A stretch of 64,000 nucleotides of DNA from CAVSRC01 sp963782045 (lineage in GTDB: Bacteria; Pseudomonadota; Alphaproteobacteria; Rhizobiales; Kaistiaceae). The notes below the pieces were generated by a model. It was not told the DNA's origin. It did not search any database and saw only the letters and a program-made list of their open reading frames with translations. The stretch spans positions 1-64,000 of the forward strand of contig CAWAIR010000005.1 in the NCBI GenBank assembly GCA_963782045.1, read 5' to 3'. The translations under genes were made by a program, and so were the position numbers. Below are positions 47,001-56,014 of the stretch, piece after piece (position 1 is the stretch's first letter; the number at the start of each line of letters is the position of its first letter).

Positions 47001-47523
47001 GATGGACTCCAAAATCTTTCACGCGGACGCGCGTGTCATGAAACAATACGACAGCGCGGTCCGAGAGCTTGGGTGCCCAACTCTCATAATCATGTTTTAC
47101 ATCCTCGTAAAAGTGACGACCGTCGATATGGAGCAAATCAATTTTGCGGTCCGTAAATTGCGGCAAGGCCTGATCGAATGTGGCACGGACGAGCGTTGAG
47201 AAATCGTAGTAGTTGGCGTTATTGTGCCCCAGTACCCCGTTGTAAATCTCGTCGCTTTCGGTTCCATAGATTCCGGAGTGTATATCACCTTTCCACGTGT
47301 CGACTGCAAAGCAACGCGCAGGCAATTCCAGCCGCTTCACCGCCTCGCAAAACGCGAAATACGAAAGGCCGCTATGTGTTCCTAATTCGACGATGACCTT
47401 CGGCCGTAGGTGATCGACCAGCCAAAAGGCAAACGGCACATGCTCCACCCATGCGGCAGATTGCCCGGCCAGGTAGTTTGGAACCCAGAACGAAGCTTCC
47501 GAAAGGAACTGAAGGTCGTGCAT
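44004..47523 (-). pseudogene. Methyltransferase-GT4-RgpF multidomain polysaccharide enzyme, one frameshift
   Basis: A protein of about 1,170 residues starts at ATG 47521-47523. Residues about 1-230 are a CmcI/Methyltransf_24-type methyltransferase (VIVELGTHSGLSYFAF; DLLHIDGRHFYEDVKHD). Then come a coiled coil (about 240-300) and the linker SSRSWKMTEPLR typical of such enzymes. A GT4-type glycosyltransferase follows (CIVVSHDASLTGAPVL; GAGTVHYRKGVDNFV; VFVLSSRLDPLPNVAIE, the last with the donor-binding acid). After one frame change near 44770-44790 the C-terminus is an RgpF rhamnan-synthesis domain (HPRVALHIHAFYVEMLEEIL; RVTPNRGRDIGPM; GFVGHVHTKKSLH). It probably builds and modifies a rhamnose-containing chain. 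Confidence 0.8.
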
Positions 47524-47729
47524 TATCAACTCAACGCCCCCAAATTGCACAAAACGTCAACAGCTGCAAGTCACGCAAAACCAATGGTCCCATTTTAGAG
47601 ATGGTTCAAGACAAGTTTGGCGCCGACGACCTGAGCCCATCTCTCCTCCTGTTGGAGGCAGAGCCCGTTCATCGTTTAATTTGGTCCCGGACTTTGATGG
47701 TGCATCTTTCAGTGAGCTTGCGTTGGACT

Positions 47730-48500
47730 CTAGGCCATCGACTCATTAAATCGCATCCAGATTCTGGCTGAGGCGAGTTTGACGCCGGCGAGGAAGTTGT
47801 CGGCGCGTTTGTCGTAGCGGGTGGCGACGGCACGGAAGTGTTTGAGCTTGTTGAAGAAGCGCTCGACGAGGTTGCGGTAGCGATAGAGGAAGGTGCTGAA
47901 GGCCGGGATGTTCTTGCGGTTGGGCATGGGCTTGATGTTGGCCCAGGCGCCGCGCTCGGCCAGGCTTCGGCGCAGGGCGTCGCTGTCATAGGCGCGGTCG
48001 GCCAGAAGGATCTGGCCCTCGGCCAAGGCTTCGAGCATGTCGGCGGCGCTCCGGCCGTCATGGGCCTGGCCCTCGGTGAGCTTGAGCGCGATGGGCAGGC
48101 CTTCGGCGTCGACCAGAGCGTGGATCTTCGTCGTCAGGCCGCCGCGCGAGCGACCCATGCAACCGGATCGGTCGTCTTTTTTTGGGCGTTGGCGGCGTGC
48201 TGATGCACGCGGATGCTGGACGAGTCGATCATCTGGATGTCGCCGTCGTAAGCCTTGGACACCGCCGCCAGAAGCCGATCCCACACCCCCGCCTTGCGCC
48301 ACCGGTTGAAGCGGTTGACGCAGGTCGTGTGCGGACCGTAGCGCTCCGGAATGTCGGCCCACGGCGCTCCCGTCCGCAGCCGCCAGAAGATGCCGTTGAG
48401 AACCCGGCGGTCATCCACCCGCGGCACCCCGCGCGGCTTGTTCGGCAGCAAGCGGCTGGATCACCGACCACTCGAAGTCCGTCAGATCAAAGCGCGCCAT
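47730..48500 (-). pseudogene. IS5-family transposase with programmed and accidental frameshifts
   Basis: The protein starts MARFDLTDFEWSVIQPL at ATG 48498-48500. Near 48450 one extra base shifts the frame (PLLPNKPRG is recovered downstream). The next part, PRVDDRRVLNGIFWRLRTGAPWADIP and AYDGDIQMIDSSSIRVHQHA (first Asp of DDE), runs to an A7 run (reverse strand, 48177-48183), where the frame changes again. The rest has SRGGLTTKIHALVD, ILLADRAYDSDALRR (second Asp) and YRYRNLVERFFNKLKHFRAVATRYDK (Glu). The A7 slip is the usual way this group joins two frames; the 48450 indel should inactivate the gene unless it is a sequence error. Confidence 0.8.
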
Positions 48501-48581
48501 TCCAATCTCCTGCTCCTTGCCAGGAAATTGAATCAGCACTTCTCCCGATTCGGGAATCCCCTTTATGGGTCTATGACCTAG
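47730..48581 (-). mobile_element. IS5-family (IS427 group) insertion sequence
   Basis: The element is about 0.85 kb. CTAGG(T/C)CAT(A/C)GAC(C/T)CAT(A/T)AA is read inward from both ends (left at 47730; right from 48581), a terminal inverted repeat with few mismatches. CTAG stands at both edges (47730-47733 and 48578-48581), as expected for the target duplication of this group. One transposase gene occupies most of it. Confidence 0.8.
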
Positions 48582-50233
48582 GGTAGATAGATGTCACAAT
48601 CAGCGATCGTCGTTTTTGTCATCTGGGTCAGTGCGTTCGCTAGGTTCGTGTTGTCGGTCAACAAAGCCGCTTGTGCCGCTGGCATGGTGGTCGGGCAGAT
48701 GACGATGGCGCCGATGGGAAGACCGCCGATGGGTCGCGTCGGTTTGTCGAGAACCGCTGTCAAACGATCGTCCACAATCCAGCCGGGCACCATCAAGCCC
48801 CTGCGGCGGGCGTAGTAGGGGAGCTCGGACGACCAGTCGAAGCCAAAGCCAATCACCACGCTATTCTCGGTTGTATTCGCCTTGACATAGTCCGCAATCT
48901 GCATGGTACGGCCACGCCGCAATTCCTTCCCCAGCTTAAGTAGCTGGTAATAGTCCGTCGCGTCATGGCCCAAATAAAACACTGATCCCTGGCCCGCAAG
49001 TAGCACCAATATTGCCACCGCCGCGAGCCACGTACGGTGGATGCTGATCTCATAGACAGCAAACCCCGCCCCCATGATGAGGTAGATTGAGATCGAATAT
49101 TGATAGTAGTTATGAACAAAATTGAGATTGGTAAAAACTAAAATCCCGCCGAAGAATCCTGAGGCGACCAGGGCTGCCTGACCCATCCAGCGCGGCTGCA
49201 GCGCCAGGGCGGCAGCTAGAACGGCGACGACGCCTGTTACCGGTCCGAGGGCCTCTGGCAACATGCGGTTGACCACGACTTTCCAGAATGCGGCGCTTGT
49301 GCGCATCGACCACGTGCCAAAGTTCCATGTTTCCAATGCAGCCGCCGTTAGATTCCTACCGATCGGGTTCAGCTCTTTCAAATGGTCGGAGATCTTCACC
49401 CAGATGGTGAGGATAACCAGCGCCGCGATCACGCTTAGAGCCAACGGCGAATACAAAAGGAGCGACCGGATCAATTGGGCAAATGAGAAGCGGCGCCTTT
49501 GACGATCGGATGTCTCGCGGAAAATCGCAATGAGCACGAAAAGGCAGGCCACAACCGCCGCGGGTACGAACGTCGTCACCTTCTGCAGCGCGGCGATTGA
49601 CCCGAAGACCAACGTGCCGGCCAATTCCGCTGCGGACCGCGTCTGAATCCATCCGACGACGCAACTGATGAACATCATTGAACTAAATAATGCCACCGAC
49701 TTGATCATAAATGTACGAGACCAGAACAAATATAACGGTGAGCCCAAAAGCAATACGGCGGCGACGAGGAATGCGTTATCGTCGCCATAGACGTAACAAA
49801 CGATGCGCTTCAGTGGAAATAATGTCAAAATAAAGAAAAACAGGCAGACGATCCGGCCGCTCTGATCTATCGGGATCCCGGAGAGACGCTGCAACGCGAC
49901 GACAATCCATTGATAGAAGGGAAATTCGAACGGAATTGCCCAAGGGGCACCAATAACCGGTGTTTCGTAAAGGATCGTAGGTCCGCCATGTTCGATCCAG
50001 TAGACCGATAACGCAGTCTGTGCCTGACGGAAGCCGAAAGCGTCAAGGATGGTCGCCGAATATCCGTAGGCAAAGACGAAAAACAATTGCCCAAAGCAAA
50101 TCGCCAACAATACTAACAAAAATAGGCGAAATATCGCTCTTTTAGAGTAGTATCCACGAAAGTACCTTGCCCAAAGAAAAGTCATAATTTCTGCGCACAC
50201 GTCAAAAATCTGTCGGCAGCGGTAGAATCTCAT
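48578..50233 (-). CDS. Polytopic membrane protein, GT-C-like glycosyltransferase
   Basis: The 551-residue protein (ATG 50231-50233) has about ten hydrophobic segments. The first loop holds DAFGFRQAQTALSVYW, a motif (D-x-FxxRQAQTA) found in GT39/ArnT-like and related GT-C enzymes that use lipid-linked sugars. A long soluble C-terminal region follows (DYYQLLKLGKELRRG). The gene is clearly more AT-rich than the core genome. Its stop codon lies in the CTAG of the IS5 end, so the natural C-terminus may have been removed by that insertion. Confidence 0.72.
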   Translation of the reverse strand: MRFYRCRQIFDVCAEIMTFLWARYFRGYYSKRAIFRLFLLVLLAICFGQLFFVFAYGYSATILDAFGFRQAQTALSVYWIEHGGPTILYETPVIGAPWAIPFEFPFYQWIVVALQRLSGIPIDQSGRIVCLFFFILTLFPLKRIVCYVYGDDNAFLVAAVLLLGSPLYLFWSRTFMIKSVALFSSMMFISCVVGWIQTRSAAELAGTLVFGSIAALQKVTTFVPAAVVACLFVLIAIFRETSDRQRRRFSFAQLIRSLLLYSPLALSVIAALVILTIWVKISDHLKELNPIGRNLTAAALETWNFGTWSMRTSAAFWKVVVNRMLPEALGPVTGVVAVLAAALALQPRWMGQAALVASGFFGGILVFTNLNFVHNYYQYSISIYLIMGAGFAVYEISIHRTWLAAVAILVLLAGQGSVFYLGHDATDYYQLLKLGKELRRGRTMQIADYVKANTTENSVVIGFGFDWSSELPYYARRRGLMVPGWIVDDRLTAVLDKPTRPIGGLPIGAIVICPTTMPAAQAALLTDNTNLANALTQMTKTTIADCDIYLP

Positions 50234-50613
50234 ATTACGAGCCTTGGGGGTAGTTTGCAATGGATGCCCGAAAGCTATAGCCGCCCCCGAGGGCGTGTTT
50301 GGGGGGCGCACCATCTTCTGACGAAGCCCAATTCACACACTGAGGGCACTTCAGGGGGAAACGTCACTTCCTGCAGTCCCGGCGCCTGAAAGTGGCGCGC
50401 GACGGGAAAAAAGAATTGCTGGCCCGCCACCGCGACCGAGCATGCCGGCCATCCGGCAAGCCATTCTCGATCACTTCGCTCTCCTGCCGCCTCTGCGATG
50501 CCCGTACCGTGACAGGCTCCTGATGGGGACCGTCGCCAGGAACCTGCCAAAGTAATGCAAGAATTCCTCTCTCCCTCAACCCAGGCGCATAGATGCTGAT
50601 GTCGGACACTCAC
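50234..50613. repeat. IS-end-like repeat, copy 2, and decayed DNA
   Basis: Positions 50266-50370 repeat the block seen at 43861-43955 (CCGCCCCCGAGGGCGTGTT, GGGCGCACC, CAGGGGGAAACGTCA). The minus-strand frame 50364-50609 carries no family I recognise. The stretch looks like the remains of a lost IS3-type element and has no functional gene that I can support. Confidence 0.5.
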
Positions 50614-51529
50614 TCAGTCGAGTTCTTGCAGCCATTTCCAGCTTTTGGATATGCCAACGTCCAGCGGCACGCTTGCCTGCCATCCGAATGTTGCATTTGC
50701 ATGAGAAACATCGAGGAGCGATCGCGGCACGTCGATGCTCCGGCCTTCTTTGTACGTCGGTGCCATTTCGCGCCCGGTTACGCGGGAGATAATCTGAATG
50801 AGCTCGTTCAGCGACGTCCCGTGGCCGCTCCCTGCATTGAACACGCCCGTGATTTCGCAACACACCGCGACCGCACACAGCTCTGCCAAGTCTTCCACGT
50901 AGAAATAATCCCGCACCACTGTACCGTCGCCCCATATTTCGATGGGGCCACCGTCCTTGAGGCGTCTCAGGACGGTTGAAATCACGCCCTGCACGCCGAG
51001 GTGAGCCTGCCGGGGACCATATGGATTTCGACGCCCGGATCACGACTGGCTTCAGTCCGCATGTACGAGCGAACATGTCGAGATACCGCTCGATGGCGAC
51101 CTTGACAATGCCGTAAGAGTTAATCGGCAACAGAGAATGGTCTTCCGGGATCGCCGTCGCATTGGACGGGCCGTAAACGGTGCCGCCAGAAGAGAGAAAG
51201 AGGACGCGCGTGATGCCCATTTCCAGCATTGTCTCGACAAGCTGGATGGTGCCGATCAGGTTGTCCTTGACGTCCTTTTTGGGATCGAGATTGGCGGTGC
51301 CTGGGACGGTCGTGCTCGCCAAATGGACGACGGCTTCTATCCCCGTCAGAGCCTCGAAGAGCGTTATCCTGTCGGTGAACGACCCGATTACATAATCAAC
51401 CCCGTTCAAGGGCCCGCGATAGCGTTCGCTGCGCTGGTCGAGTACCCGCACTTTGTGCCCTCCGGCCAGGAGTTGATCGACAAGGTGTGACCCGATGAAC
51501 CCGCAGCCGCCAATCAAAAGCACTCGCAT
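50614..51529 (-). pseudogene. NAD-dependent epimerase/dehydratase (GalE-like), frameshifted
   Basis: The protein starts at ATG 51527-51529: MRVLLIGGCGFIGSHLVDQLL (NAD site), VVHLASTTVPG, LFLSSGGTVYG and SYGIVKVAIERYL (Tyr-x3-Lys). Near 51025 the frame breaks at a run of three A; dropping one A restores RASNPYGPRQAHLGVQGVI, and the rest runs to 50614 (WGDGTVVRDYFYVEDLAELC, FNAGSGHGTSLNELI). The single-base fault in a homopolymer suggests either sequencing error or recent inactivation. It resembles UDP-glucose/GlcNAc 4-epimerases. Confidence 0.85.
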
Positions 51530-51823
51530 ACTGCCCCGCAGCGTTTCTTCGGCTACCATGAACAATAACACTGCAATTTACAATCAGACCACACCGTCAG
51601 TGGGAACCATCTACCGCCACGCCTACAGCCGTGCCGGTTGCGCAAAGCGCTCACTGATGCGATCTGCGTTGGCGGAAGGGAGACCATCTCTAGCTCAACG
51701 TTCTCAACGTGAGCTGGGCCTTCAAAGTGTCCAGCACTTCTCATACTTGACCATTAGTTATCCGGGCGCTAATCCAAAGTGGCGTGGATGCCGTTCATCA
51801 GGCGCTTGAGCTAAAGCGATTCC
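51530..51823. other. Spacer between divergent genes
   Basis: About 294 bases with no supported gene, lying between the divergent epimerase and methyltransferase genes. Lower GC than the core. Probably promoters. Confidence 0.4.
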
Positions 51824-52543
51824 ATGTGTGACGTTTCCCGAACGATATCAACTTCAGAAACGATGATGGACGGCGACATAGAGCGCTACTTGGCGGTAGG
51901 CCGGTCGGCGATCGCTGCCATCCACAATGTCGTTCCGATCGATTTCTGTCCGAAGTCGATCCTTGACATTCCTTGTGGTCACGGCCGTGTCGCGCGCCAC
52001 CTGAGAATGGCCTTCCCCGGCGCTCTGTTGTTCGTTTCCGATATTGACGAAATCGGTATGGCATTTTGTGCCAGCGAATTCAACGCAACTGCGTTGTCAT
52101 CGGCGGATGATTTTGACAAGTTGGAGCTAGATCAACCCTTTGACCTAATTTGGGTCGGGTCTCTGCTGACACATCTTCCAAAGGATGCAGCATTGAAATT
52201 TCTGCGTTTCGTTTCAAGGCACCTGTCGGCCGAGGGAAGGGCAGTAATAACGACACACGGGGCATTCGTAATCGGCAGGATGACTGAGGCGAGCAAATTT
52301 AATAATAAAATCTATGGTATTTCTATAGAAAAACAAGTGAAGCTAATTAACGATTATTTCAATTTTGGGTTCGGATATGGGTCATACGATTGGAGCGGCC
52401 GGTATGGAATTACCGCGTGCGCCAAGTCATGGATTGAAAGTTCGGCAAAGAACTTCGGTCTGCTTGTTGATGGATACTTGGAGCATGCATGGGATAGACA
52501 TCAGGACGTCATTTCTTTGCGTCTGAATGGGGTCAAGCATTGA
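51824..52543 (+). CDS. Class I SAM-dependent methyltransferase, AT-rich
   Basis: The 239-residue protein has the SAM site as ILDIPCGHGRVARHLRMAFP, then FVSDIDEIGMAF and FDLIWVGSLLTHLPKDAALKFLRFVSRHLSAEGRAVITTHG, which resembles polysaccharide-cluster methyltransferases. Base composition is very different from the core genes (AATAATAAAATCTATGG near 52300), a sign of transfer. It lies between a broken epimerase and an IS256 remnant, so the locus has been reshaped. Confidence 0.8.
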   Translation: MCDVSRTISTSETMMDGDIERYLAVGRSAIAAIHNVVPIDFCPKSILDIPCGHGRVARHLRMAFPGALLFVSDIDEIGMAFCASEFNATALSSADDFDKLELDQPFDLIWVGSLLTHLPKDAALKFLRFVSRHLSAEGRAVITTHGAFVIGRMTEASKFNNKIYGISIEKQVKLINDYFNFGFGYGSYDWSGRYGITACAKSWIESSAKNFGLLVDGYLEHAWDRHQDVISLRLNGVKH

Positions 52544-52774
52544 CTACTTATATTTTTGCCAAATGAGCTTTGCGGCTGATCCGATTGGAACTCGAACTAC
52601 TGGACTACTGGAAGGTTGGCAGGCGGCAACAAGCTGGACGCCTTCTGTCATTGGGCGGGTTGAGTGCAAGGTCTTTTCTAACGTCGGCGGCAGGGGCATG
52701 GATAACGTACAAAGTCTTTCGCACATTGGCATGGCGAGCGGCTCCTTTCAGAATGGCTGAGAGGAGAGCAGGGA

Positions 52775-53304
52775 ATGGAAGAGCACGAGAATCCTAAGCC
52801 GATGGGGCAAGTGATCCAGATCGATGAGGCGCGGATTCGCGACCACCTCGGGGAGATGGCCCGCGGCACTGTCGAGGAAGCGTTGAACGCGATGCTGGAT
52901 GCCGAAGCGGATCGGCTGTGCGGCGCGGGCCGGTACGAACGGAGCGAAGGCCGCAAGGACACGCGCGCCGGCAGCTACGAGCGGTCCCTGGAGACGAAGG
53001 CTGGGCCGGTGAGGTTGAAGATGCCGAAGCTTCGGCGGCAAACCTTCGAAACGGCCATCATCGAGCGATACCAGCCCGCGAGAGCACCGTGGAAGAGGCG
53101 CTGATCGAGATGTATCTGGCCGGCGTCTCCGTGCGCGATCGCCTCATCGGCGAGCTGATCGGCGGTGATGACACGAACCGGCACCGGGCCTGCTGCGCGC
53201 TGGCGCGCAACGCACCGCGGCTGGATCGCAGATACCCGCGGCCGATAGCAGAGATGAACCCCCCGGCCTGCGCAGAATTCATAATCGGAGCAAACACCTG
53301 CTGA
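52775..53304 (+). pseudogene. IS256-family (Mutator-type) transposase, truncated and frameshifted
   Basis: The N-terminus is clear: MGQVIQIDEARIRDHLGEM, VEEALNAMLDAEADRLCGAGRYER, KAGPVRLKMPKLRRQTFETAIIERY. A frame change near 53077 leads to VEEALIEMYLAGVSVR, after which homology ends at about 53136, far short of the 400 residues of a complete protein. The remaining frame to 53304 has no family likeness. It is a dead remnant. Confidence 0.8.
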
Positions 53305-53420
53305 GAAATCCATCCGCCGCCGCGCACGTCAGAAGGCCAAGCCATTGAATTGGGCGCACACATGCGCTAGCCCTCTTCGGGCCGTTGCGGCGATGCAACC
53401 TTGACAGCAGGCAGAATAGC

Positions 53421-53450
53421 GGCGGGAGGCACGGCAGGCCCGCCTTTTTT
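53421..53450 (+). terminator. Terminator-like hairpin upstream of the first rml operon
   Basis: GGCGGG (53421-53426) pairs with CCCGCC (53439-53444), followed by six T. It lies only 23 bases before the rmlA start and after a TTGACA (53401-53406), so it might end upstream transcription or act as an attenuator for the operon. Confidence 0.5.
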
Positions 53451-53473
53451 CAGGGCTTAAAGGGGGACCGGTC

Positions 53474-54355
53474 TTGACGCGTGGCATCATCCTTGCGGGC
53501 GGCAGTGGCACACGGCTCTACCCGCTGACGATCGCCGTCTCGAAGCAGCTTCTGCCGATCTTCGACAAGCCGATGGTCTACTATCCGCTGAGCGTGCTGA
53601 TGCTCGCCGGCATTCGCGACGTTTTGGTCATCACCACGCCCCACGACATGCCGCTGTTCCAGCGCCTGCTCGGCGATGGCAGCGCCTTCGGCATCACCAT
53701 CTCCTACGCCGTCCAGGCAGCCCCTAACGGTCTGGCCGAGGCCTATATCATCGGCGCTGATTTTGTCGGGACCGGGCCCTCGGCGCTCATCCTCGGCGAC
53801 AATATCTTCCACGGCGACGGGCTCGTCAGACTGTGTGAGCGTGCGGCGGCGCGGACGGAGGGAGCGACTGTCTTCGCCTATCGTGTCCGCGACCCGGAGC
53901 GTTATGGCGTGGTAGCTTTCGACGCCTCCGGCAAGGCGCAGTCGATCGAGGAAAAACCCAAGGTGCCGCAGTCGAATTGGGCTGTCACTGGCCTCTATTT
54001 TTACGACGGCGAAGTTGTTGATATCGCCCGCACGCTGAAGCCTTCAGCGCGCGGCGAACTTGAGATCACCGACCTCAACCGACGCTATCTGGAGGCCGGT
54101 CGGCTGCATGTCGAGAAGATGGGGCGCGGCTACGCCTGGCTCGACACCGGCACCCACGAAAGCCTTGATGAGGCCGCGTCCTTCGTTCGCACCATCGAGC
54201 ATCGGCAGGGCATCAAGATCGCCTGTCCCGAAGAAATCGCCTTCGACCACGGCTGGTTGACGAGCAACGAGGTGCTGGCCCGTGCTGAGGCCCTCGGCAA
54301 GACCGAATACGCGGTCTATCTGCGCGAGCTGGTGGCTGACCGAGGTCACGATTAA
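53474..54355 (+). CDS. rmlA: Glucose-1-phosphate thymidylyltransferase, operon copy 1
   Basis: RmlA makes dTDP-glucose from dTTP and glucose 1-phosphate, the first step to dTDP-L-rhamnose. The 293-residue protein has GIILAGGSGTRLYPLT (nucleotide loop), QLLPIFDKPMVYYPLS, LGDNIFHG, the substrate-contact EEKP block and WLDTGTHESL. The start is TTG 53474. The gene overlaps rmlC by one base (TAATG). A second, closely similar copy lies at 61520. Confidence 0.95.
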   Translation: MTRGIILAGGSGTRLYPLTIAVSKQLLPIFDKPMVYYPLSVLMLAGIRDVLVITTPHDMPLFQRLLGDGSAFGITISYAVQAAPNGLAEAYIIGADFVGTGPSALILGDNIFHGDGLVRLCERAAARTEGATVFAYRVRDPERYGVVAFDASGKAQSIEEKPKVPQSNWAVTGLYFYDGEVVDIARTLKPSARGELEITDLNRRYLEAGRLHVEKMGRGYAWLDTGTHESLDEAASFVRTIEHRQGIKIACPEEIAFDHGWLTSNEVLARAEALGKTEYAVYLRELVADRGHD

Positions 54356-54924
54356 TGGAGGTCAGGAACCTCGGTCTTCCAGGCGTTGTGGAAATCGTGC
54401 CCGACAAGTACGGCGACGAGCGCGGGTTCTTCTCCGAGACCTGGAACGCGGCGCGCTTTCGCGAGGCGGGCATCGATATCGCCTGGGTCCAGGACAATCA
54501 CTCTCTTTCGGTCCAGCCGCTGGTGCTGCGTGGCCTTCACTACCAGGCGCCGCCCATGGCTCAGGACAAGCTCGTCCGTGTCGTGCGCGGTGCCGTCTTC
54601 GACGTCGTGGTCGACATCCGCCATGGCTCGCCCGACTTTGGCAAGTGGGTCGGTATCGAGCTGTCGGTCGAGAAGTGGAACCAGATTCTGGTGCCCAAGG
54701 GCTTCGCCCACGGCTTCCTGACGCTGCGTCCCGACACCGAGGTCGTCTACAAGGTCTCCGCCCTCTATTCGCGCGAGCATGACCGCTCGATCCGCTTCGA
54801 TGATCCTGCGATCGGCGTCGCCTGGCCGTTTGGCGGAGGCGAGCCGGTGCTTTCGGCAAAGGATGCAACGGCCCCACGCTTGGCGGAGGTCGATACCGGC
54901 TTTCGCTTTGGGCAAGATGGCTGA
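54355..54924 (+). CDS. rmlC: dTDP-4-dehydrorhamnose 3,5-epimerase, operon copy 1
   Basis: RmlC inverts C3 and C5 of the keto sugar. The 189-residue cupin-fold protein has DERGFFSETWN, VLRGLHYQAPPMAQDKLVRV (catalytic His region), VDIRHGSPDFGKW and PKGFAHGFLTL. Start ATG 54355 overlaps the rmlA stop, so the genes are translationally coupled. The ending is RFGQDG. Confidence 0.94.
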   Translation: MEVRNLGLPGVVEIVPDKYGDERGFFSETWNAARFREAGIDIAWVQDNHSLSVQPLVLRGLHYQAPPMAQDKLVRVVRGAVFDVVVDIRHGSPDFGKWVGIELSVEKWNQILVPKGFAHGFLTLRPDTEVVYKVSALYSREHDRSIRFDDPAIGVAWPFGGGEPVLSAKDATAPRLAEVDTGFRFGQDG

Positions 54925-54958
54925 ACAACGACGCAACGCAATGGAGGAAGGGCGGCCC

Positions 54959-56014
54959 ATGAATATCCTTGTGACGGGGGGAGCGGGTTTCATCGGTTCA
55001 GCCGTCTGCCGCCATTTGATCGCGGCGACCGACCATCGTGTGGTCAATCTCGACAAGCTCACCTACGCCGCCAACCTTGCCTCGCTCGACTCTGTCGGCA
55101 ACAATCCACGCTACCAGTTTGTCCAGGGCGACATTTGTGATGGGGCACTGGTGGCGTCACTCCTCCGTCTTCACGACATCGATGCCATCATGCACCTCGC
55201 CGCCGAGAGCCATGTCGACCGCTCGATCGATGGTCCGGCGGCCTTCATCGAGACCAACATCGTCGGCACCTACACGCTGCTCGACGCCGCCCGGCAGTAC
55301 TGGGCCGATGTGCGCGGCAAGGATCCACAGGGCTTCCGCTTCCACCAGATCTCGACCGATGAGGTGTTCGGCGACCTGCCCTTCGACCACAGCAGGTTCA
55401 CCGAACAGACCGCCTACCATCCGTCGTCGCCCTATTCGGCTTCGAAAGCCTCGGCCGACCATCTGGTGCGCGCCTGGCACGCGACCTATGGCCTGCCCAC
55501 CGTCGTTTCCAACTGCTCCAACAATTACGGGCCGTATCATTTCCCCGAGAAGCTGATCCCGCTCACCATCCTCAATGCGCTGGAGGGCAAGCCGATCGGC
55601 GTCTACGGCAAGGGCGAGAACGTGCGCGACTGGCTGCATGTCGACGACCACGCCGAGGCGCTGGTCACCATCCTGGAACGCGGCCGCAGCGGCCAGTCCT
55701 ACAATGTCGGCGGCAACGCCGAACGTACCAATCTCGCCGTCGTCGAGACGATCTGTGATCTGCTCGACGCGCGCCGGCCGCGTGCAGGAGGTGGCTCGCG
55801 GCGCAGCCTCATCACTTTCGTCACGGACCGTCCGGGTCACGACCGCCGCTACGCAATCGATGCGACCAAGATCGCCGGCGAACTCGGCTGGCAGCCGAGA
55901 CGCACCTTCGAGGAAGGCATTGCCGCGACCGTCGACTGGTACCTCGCCAACGAGAACTGGTGGCGCCCGATCCGCGAAGGCCGCTACACGGGCGAGCGTC
56001 TCGGGGCGGCCTGA
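54959..56014 (+). CDS. rmlB: dTDP-glucose 4,6-dehydratase, operon copy 1
   Basis: RmlB makes dTDP-4-keto-6-deoxyglucose. The 351-residue extended SDR has MNILVTGGAGFIGSAVCRHL, HLAAESHVDRSIDGP, FHQISTDEVFGDLP (catalytic Thr-Asp-Glu) and PYSASKASADHLVRAWH (Tyr-x3-Lys). I start at ATG 54959 after GGAGG; the frame extends further 5' but overlaps rmlC. rmlD follows, overlapping by one base (56014). Confidence 0.95.
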   Translation: MNILVTGGAGFIGSAVCRHLIAATDHRVVNLDKLTYAANLASLDSVGNNPRYQFVQGDICDGALVASLLRLHDIDAIMHLAAESHVDRSIDGPAAFIETNIVGTYTLLDAARQYWADVRGKDPQGFRFHQISTDEVFGDLPFDHSRFTEQTAYHPSSPYSASKASADHLVRAWHATYGLPTVVSNCSNNYGPYHFPEKLIPLTILNALEGKPIGVYGKGENVRDWLHVDDHAEALVTILERGRSGQSYNVGGNAERTNLAVVETICDLLDARRPRAGGGSRRSLITFVTDRPGHDRRYAIDATKIAGELGWQPRRTFEEGIAATVDWYLANENWWRPIREGRYTGERLGAA

